6,255 bases of DNA. Origin: an uncultured Clostridia bacterium. GTDB lineage: Bacteria; Bacillota; Clostridia; Christensenellales; Aristaeellaceae. Where the stretch lies: assembly GCA_934670175.1 (NCBI GenBank), contig CAKUOX010000099.1, positions 1 through 6,255 of the forward strand. The letters are read 5' to 3'. A program made the translations under genes and the position numbers. How positions within the stretch are numbered: the stretch's first letter is position 1; each line of letters begins with the position of its first letter. Below are positions 5,762 to 6,255 of the stretch, in pieces. Under the pieces are notes generated by a model that was not told the origin of the DNA, did no database searches, and worked only from the letters and a program-made list of their open reading frames with translations.

Positions 5762-6255
5762 ATGGAAAAAAACACACTGCAAGTGGAGCATCTCTGTACC
5801 AGCTTCTTTACCCAAAACGGCGAGGTAAAGGCTGTGAACGACGTGTCGCTCACCGTGCCCAAGCGCAGCATCATCGGCATTGTGGGCGAATCCGGCTGCG
5901 GCAAGAGCATGACGGCGCGTTCTATTATTCGACTGTTGAAGTATCCGGGCAAAATTGTGAGCGGCCGCGTGTTGCTGGCCGATAAGGACCTCACAGCGCT
6001 GTCCGAGCGCGACATGGCCGACGTGCGCGGCGAAGAATTATCCATGATCTTTCAGGAGCCCATGACAAGCCTGAATCCGGTGGTCAAGGTGGGTAAGCAG
6101 GTGTGCGAGGTGGTCATGCTGCACCGCAAGGTGCGCGCGAAGGAGGCGAAAGCGGAGGTGCTGCGCATCTTCCATAAGGTGGGTATTTCTGAGCCCGAGC
6201 GTCGCTACGAATGCTATCCACACGAGCTGTCCGGCGGCCTGCGCCAACGCATTAT
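5762..6255 (+). CDS. dppD: Peptide ABC transporter ATP-binding protein, DppD/OppD type (C-terminal half beyond window)
   Basis: This cytoplasmic ATPase drives the importer. The first 164 residues are present; the gene is cut by the right edge. It begins MEKNTLQVEHLCTSFFTQNG, with the aromatic-rich A-loop region typical of OppD/DppD. Walker A is GESGCGKS (42-49), the Q-loop is MIFQEPMTSLNP (95-106, Gln98), and the ABC signature is LSGGLRQR (156-163), with Leu where the family usually has Met. Walker B, the His switch and the C-terminal oligopeptide-specific extension lie beyond the edge. The ATG is preceded by GGAGG (5747-5751) with a 10-base spacer and starts 19 bases after dppC stops. In this gene order a second ATPase (DppF/OppF) normally follows. 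The Q-loop and signature wording favour DppD over DppF. Confidence 0.93.
   Translation, partial: MEKNTLQVEHLCTSFFTQNGEVKAVNDVSLTVPKRSIIGIVGESGCGKSMTARSIIRLLKYPGKIVSGRVLLADKDLTALSERDMADVRGEELSMIFQEPMTSLNPVVKVGKQVCEVVMLHRKVRAKEAKAEVLRIFHKVGISEPERRYECYPHELSGGLRQRI

Noticed and set aside
3783..6045. Long minus-strand open frames of 386 and 454 codons opposite dppB, dppC and dppD
   Set aside because: Low-complexity His/Arg/Gln-rich translations are typical shadows in G+C-rich DNA; the plus-strand frames carry all the conserved transporter motifs.

Overview
The window looks like chromosomal DNA of a G+C-rich member of the Bacillota (Firmicutes), probably an uncultured or gut-type Clostridia. The basis is a tRNA-dependent T-box leader in front of a bacterial-type proS, strong AGGAGG-type ribosome binding sites, and a LysM/GH25 cell-wall protein. 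No mobile element, CRISPR array, tRNA or rRNA gene is visible. The taxonomic placement is inference.

Left part, minus strand (about 1-2032): the 5' two-fifths of proS (prolyl-tRNA synthetase) runs off the left edge. Upstream of it are a strong sigma-A-type promoter and a leader of about 280 nt. The leader has recognisable T-box parts: an AGAGAG element, a likely CCG (Pro) specifier, a T-box antiterminator with a UGGU bulge, and a competing intrinsic terminator. Immediately upstream and in the same direction is a gene for a GH25-lysozyme-like domain followed by two LysM repeats. It has no signal peptide, and most of the acidic active-site positions of GH25 enzymes are substituted.

Right part, plus strand (about 2146-6255): a Dpp/Opp-type peptide ABC importer operon in the order substrate-binding protein, permease dppB, permease dppC, ATPase dppD; the last gene is cut by the right edge. 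A promoter with a perfect TATAAT -10 and a short leader precede the binding protein. A strong stem-loop without a U-run lies between the binding-protein gene and dppB. The permease and ATPase genes are packed with gaps of 4 and 19 bases. The binding protein should capture an oligopeptide or similar solute outside the membrane, DppB and DppC should form the channel, and DppD, with a partner ATPase probably encoded just downstream, should power import.

The two halves are divergent around a 209-bp intergenic region (2009-2217) that holds both outward promoters, a 7-bp inverted repeat and no gene. Most of the window is ordinary. The points most worth a second look are the apparently catalytically impaired, leaderless GH25-LysM protein, the binding protein without a lipobox cysteine, and the dppA-dppB intercistronic hairpin. 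I found no convincing undescribed multi-gene system.
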